Below are positions 5,004 to 6,846 of a DNA stretch of 6,846 nt, one piece after another. The DNA is from Vulcanimicrobiota bacterium (GTDB lineage Bacteria; Vulcanimicrobiota; Vulcanimicrobiia; Vulcanimicrobiales; Vulcanimicrobiaceae): NCBI GenBank assembly GCA_030043675.1, contig JASHXG010000120.1:1-6846 (forward strand), given 5' to 3'. Below the pieces are notes generated by a model, which was not told where the DNA came from, did not search any database, and saw nothing but the letters and a program-made list of their open reading frames with translations. Position numbers and translations under genes: made by a program. Numbering within the stretch: position 1 is the stretch's first letter; each line of letters begins with the position of its first letter.

Positions 5004-5608
5004 GAGTCGGCATTTTCGGCGGCACCTTCGATCCCATTCACAACGCGCATCTCTTCGTGGCCGAGTCGGCGCGGCTGCTCGAACGGCTCGATCGCGTGCT
5101 TTTCGTGCCGGCCAGCAATCAACACTATCGCGACAAGGCGCATGCCGACGCGACGCACCGGTGCGCGATGATTCTGGGCGCGATCGAGAGCAACCCGGCT
5201 TTTGCGCTCGACGACACGGACTTGCGGGAGGACGCGACCGGCTACACCGCCGATCTCTTGCCGCGGCTGCACGCCAAATATTCCGGCGCGGACTTCACCT
5301 TCATCATCGGCGCCGATTCGCTGGTCAATGCGGCATGGGTGCGTTTCAACGATGTGTTGGAAGGGCTCGAGCGATTCGTAATCGCGCCGCGCCCCGGAAT
5401 CGCGGCCGACGCGCTCTCGCGTGTGATCGCCGCCGTGCCGCCGGACTTGCGCGAGCGCGTGAAGTCGTTGAATCTCCCGGAGATCCCCGAATCCGCCACG
5501 CTGGTGCGCACGCTGATCGCACAGGGGCGAAGCATTCGCTATCTCGTTCCCGAGCCGGTCTGGCAGTATATCGTGGCCCAGCGGCTGTATGGCTTCGACG
5601 ATGCGTAA
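5000..5608 (+). CDS. nadD: nicotinate-nucleotide adenylyltransferase
   Basis: The protein is 202 residues, normal for NadD, which joins ATP and nicotinate mononucleotide to make deamido-NAD in the cytosol. The nucleotidyltransferase motif GGTFDPIHNAH (7-17) has the HxxH pair (NAH where NGH is usual). FIIGAD (101-106) is typical. The C-terminal ATP-binding segment is ESATLVR (164-170), a variant of ISSTxxR, followed by GRSIRYLVPEPVWQYI (176-191). The family's PPHK segment is replaced by NQHYRDK (40-46), a visible deviation. The ATG overlaps the obg stop in an ATGA arrangement, so the two are translationally coupled. Next to obg the gene order is classical, but the usual rsfS does not follow. 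Confidence 0.95.
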   Translation: MRVGIFGGTFDPIHNAHLFVAESARLLERLDRVLFVPASNQHYRDKAHADATHRCAMILGAIESNPAFALDDTDLREDATGYTADLLPRLHAKYSGADFTFIIGADSLVNAAWVRFNDVLEGLERFVIAPRPGIAADALSRVIAAVPPDLRERVKSLNLPEIPESATLVRTLIAQGRSIRYLVPEPVWQYIVAQRLYGFDDA

Positions 5609-6014
5609 GGTGCGCGCGATCCTCGCCGCTGCGGCTCTGGTGTTCGCGGCCGCGTGTGGAACCACGCAGCCGGCCGACGATCCCGCCGTCTGCGGTGCCT
5701 ACTCGGCCGGGCGTTCGCACGTCGAGGTCGTGGCGGACGGAACGGTGACGCGCGTCTTCGGCGTGCAGCCGGGGCGCGTCAGTCCGCACGAAGGCTTTCT
5801 GATGCGCTTGGCCAGCGGCTGCAACTTGGTGGTGCGGGTCGAAGCCAACACCGACTTCACCGGCGCCTTCGCGCTCGCGCGCGGCGATCGCGTCAACGTC
5901 AAAGGTGAGTACGAATACTATCCGCTCGGCGGCGTCATCCATTGGACGCATCGCGACCCGCGCGGCCGGCACGAAGGCGGCTACATCGCCGCCGGCGGCC
6001 ACGTCTACGAATAG
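5601..6014 (+). CDS. DUF3465-like putative lipoprotein
   Basis: From ATG 5601 the protein is 137 residues. A basic N-terminus, a hydrophobic stretch (6-18) and AAAC ending at Cys19 look like a lipoprotein signal, though the lipobox lacks the usual Leu at -3. The mature part fits the DUF3465 pattern as I remember it: a G-x-V-x-R-V strand (47-52), SPHEGFLMRL (61-70), a GDRVNVKGEYEY strand (95-106) and the hallmark HWTHRDP (114-120) followed by RGRHEGGYI. The function of that family is unknown. An upstream in-frame ATG (5589) would add four residues, but 5601 gives the cleaner signal. It overlaps nadD by 8 nt, so it belongs to the operon. It is convergent with the ABC permease gene, 26 bp away. 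Confidence 0.8.
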   Translation: MRKVRAILAAAALVFAAACGTTQPADDPAVCGAYSAGRSHVEVVADGTVTRVFGVQPGRVSPHEGFLMRLASGCNLVVRVEANTDFTGAFALARGDRVNVKGEYEYYPLGGVIHWTHRDPRGRHEGGYIAAGGHVYE

Positions 6015-6040
6015 ACCCTGAACAGCCTGAGCTCAAGCCC

Positions 6041-6846
6041 CTAGAGCAGTTGGCGCCGGTAACGAACGATGCTGACCACCAGCAGCGAGAACGTCACGAG
6101 CGCGAGCCAAGCGAAGTTTGGCCACAGCGCCTCGAACCCGGTCCCTCGAATGAGCGCGCCGCGCGAGATGGCCGCGAAGTTGGCGATCGGGTTGGGAACC
6201 GTGAACGGCTGCAGCCATTTCGGCATCGCCTCGATCGGCGTAAACGCGCCCGAGAGCGTCGCGAGCGGCGGGTTGAGAAAGAAGACCGCGAGCTGCGCCT
6301 GCAAGGCGTTGGTCGCAATCGTGGCGACGCACATGCCCAACGCGATGCCGCACAACATGCACAATGCCACGCCGAGCGACAAAACGAGCACACTTCCGTG
6401 GAGCGGTACGCCGAACAGGTAGCGGATCGCCGACAGCGACACGATTGCCAAGCAGGTGAGCAAGACGAAGAGCGGGATCACCTTCGAGAGAATGATCTCG
6501 GTGGTCGATGCGGGCGACATCAGCAGCTGCTCGAGCGTTCCCGCCGACCGCTCCTTGATCATCATCGTCGATGAGATCATCGAGCCGTTGAGGATCAGCA
6601 AGATGCCCAAGATGCCGGTCACCATGAACCACGAGTCCACCAGGCCGGGGTTGTTCACGTAGGTCGCCACCAGCCCGACCTTGGCCGTCGACGCCGTGCC
6701 GGCCAGGCGCGCGCTCAAATAGGCTACGGTCGATGCGGCGTAGCCTTGCCCGATGTCGGCGACGTTGGCGTTGGTCGCATCCAGCAGGATTTGAATCGTC
6801 GTCGGTTTGCGAAGCACGATGCTGCGCGCGTAATCGTAAGGGATGA
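6041..6846 (-). CDS. ABC-2 type transporter permease, 5' end beyond the window
   Basis: Only the C-terminal 267 or so residues are visible. The frame stays open to the right edge, reading IPYDYARSI before the GTG at 6815-6817, so that GTG is internal and not the start. Features fit the YhhJ/YadH-like ABC-2 permease group: an extracytoplasmic part with an ATNAN segment, then KERSAGTLEQLLMSP (88-102, counting the GTG as 1), the cytoplasmic coupling segment. About five membrane helices follow or flank it (roughly 63-85, 110-135, 142-168, 173-192, 232-251), with LSGAFTPIEAMPKWLQ (188-203) between the last two. Such permeases export drugs, lipids or polysaccharides with a separate ATPase. The ATPase is presumably to the right. 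The substrate cannot be told. Confidence 0.92.
   Translation of the reverse strand, partial: IPYDYARSIVLRKPTTIQILLDATNANVADIGQGYAASTVAYLSARLAGTASTAKVGLVATYVNNPGLVDSWFMVTGILGILLILNGSMISSTMMIKERSAGTLEQLLMSPASTTEIILSKVIPLFVLLTCLAIVSLSAIRYLFGVPLHGSVLVLSLGVALCMLCGIALGMCVATIATNALQAQLAVFFLNPPLATLSGAFTPIEAMPKWLQPFTVPNPIANFAAISRGALIRGTGFEALWPNFAWLALVTFSLLVVSIVRYRRQLL

Noticed and set aside
6015..6040. Possible bidirectional terminator between the convergent lipoprotein and permease genes
   Set aside because: No stable inverted repeat with a T-tract could be found in the 26 bp.
6041..6817. GTG at 6817 as the start of the ABC permease
   Set aside because: The frame continues upstream to the window edge with sequence typical of the family's middle region, so the gene is cut by the window.

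Overview
This is a chromosomal replication-origin window from a high-GC bacterium. The conserved genes are clearly bacterial. L27 carries the N-terminal extension typical of Firmicutes and related Terrabacteria, and Obg carries a C-terminal OCT domain. DnaA has the standard four-domain plan with a short linker. Together these suggest a Terrabacteria-side lineage. A candidate phylum such as Eremiobacterota (WPS-2) is my best guess, but it is inference and no taxonomic marker was searched.

Layout, left to right. Positions 1-194 lie downstream of dnaA (which reads leftward) and hold degenerate DnaA boxes plus a TAG-rich trinucleotide run resembling a DnaA-trio unwinding element. dnaA occupies 195-1547 on the minus strand. 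Upstream of it, 1548-1860 holds a second DnaA-box cluster with one perfect TTATCCACA box. The far boxes of that cluster lie inside the 3' end of a small KGG-motif gene (1806-2105, minus). The origin therefore looks bipartite, with dnaA between two box clusters, as in Bacillus subtilis. Next come two small membrane-protein candidates (2120-2314 plus, 2419-2718 minus) in a less GC-rich patch. A compact toxin-antitoxin-like pair follows (BrnT-like 2829-3104, ribbon-helix-helix 3121-3357). It has a near-consensus promoter and an imperfect palindrome exactly between its -35 and -10.

From 3413 a housekeeping operon begins: promoter, rpmA (L27), obg (ribosome-assembly GTPase), nadD (NAD biosynthesis) and a DUF3465-like lipoprotein gene. 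The last three overlap or nearly touch. The rpmA promoter sits so close to the ATG that the mRNA is probably leaderless or nearly so. obg has no ATG, GTG or TTG at its conserved N-terminus; a CTG at 3741 aligns exactly with the expected Met1. A convergent ABC-2 permease gene (6041 to the right edge, minus) is cut by the window end.

The most notable points are the bipartite origin with a candidate trio element, the self-contained toxin-antitoxin cassette beside oriC with a readable operator, two genes whose conserved N-termini lack canonical start codons, and a Prp-type cleavable L27 with no rplU or prp next to it. I saw no CRISPR array, tRNA, rRNA or insertion sequence.
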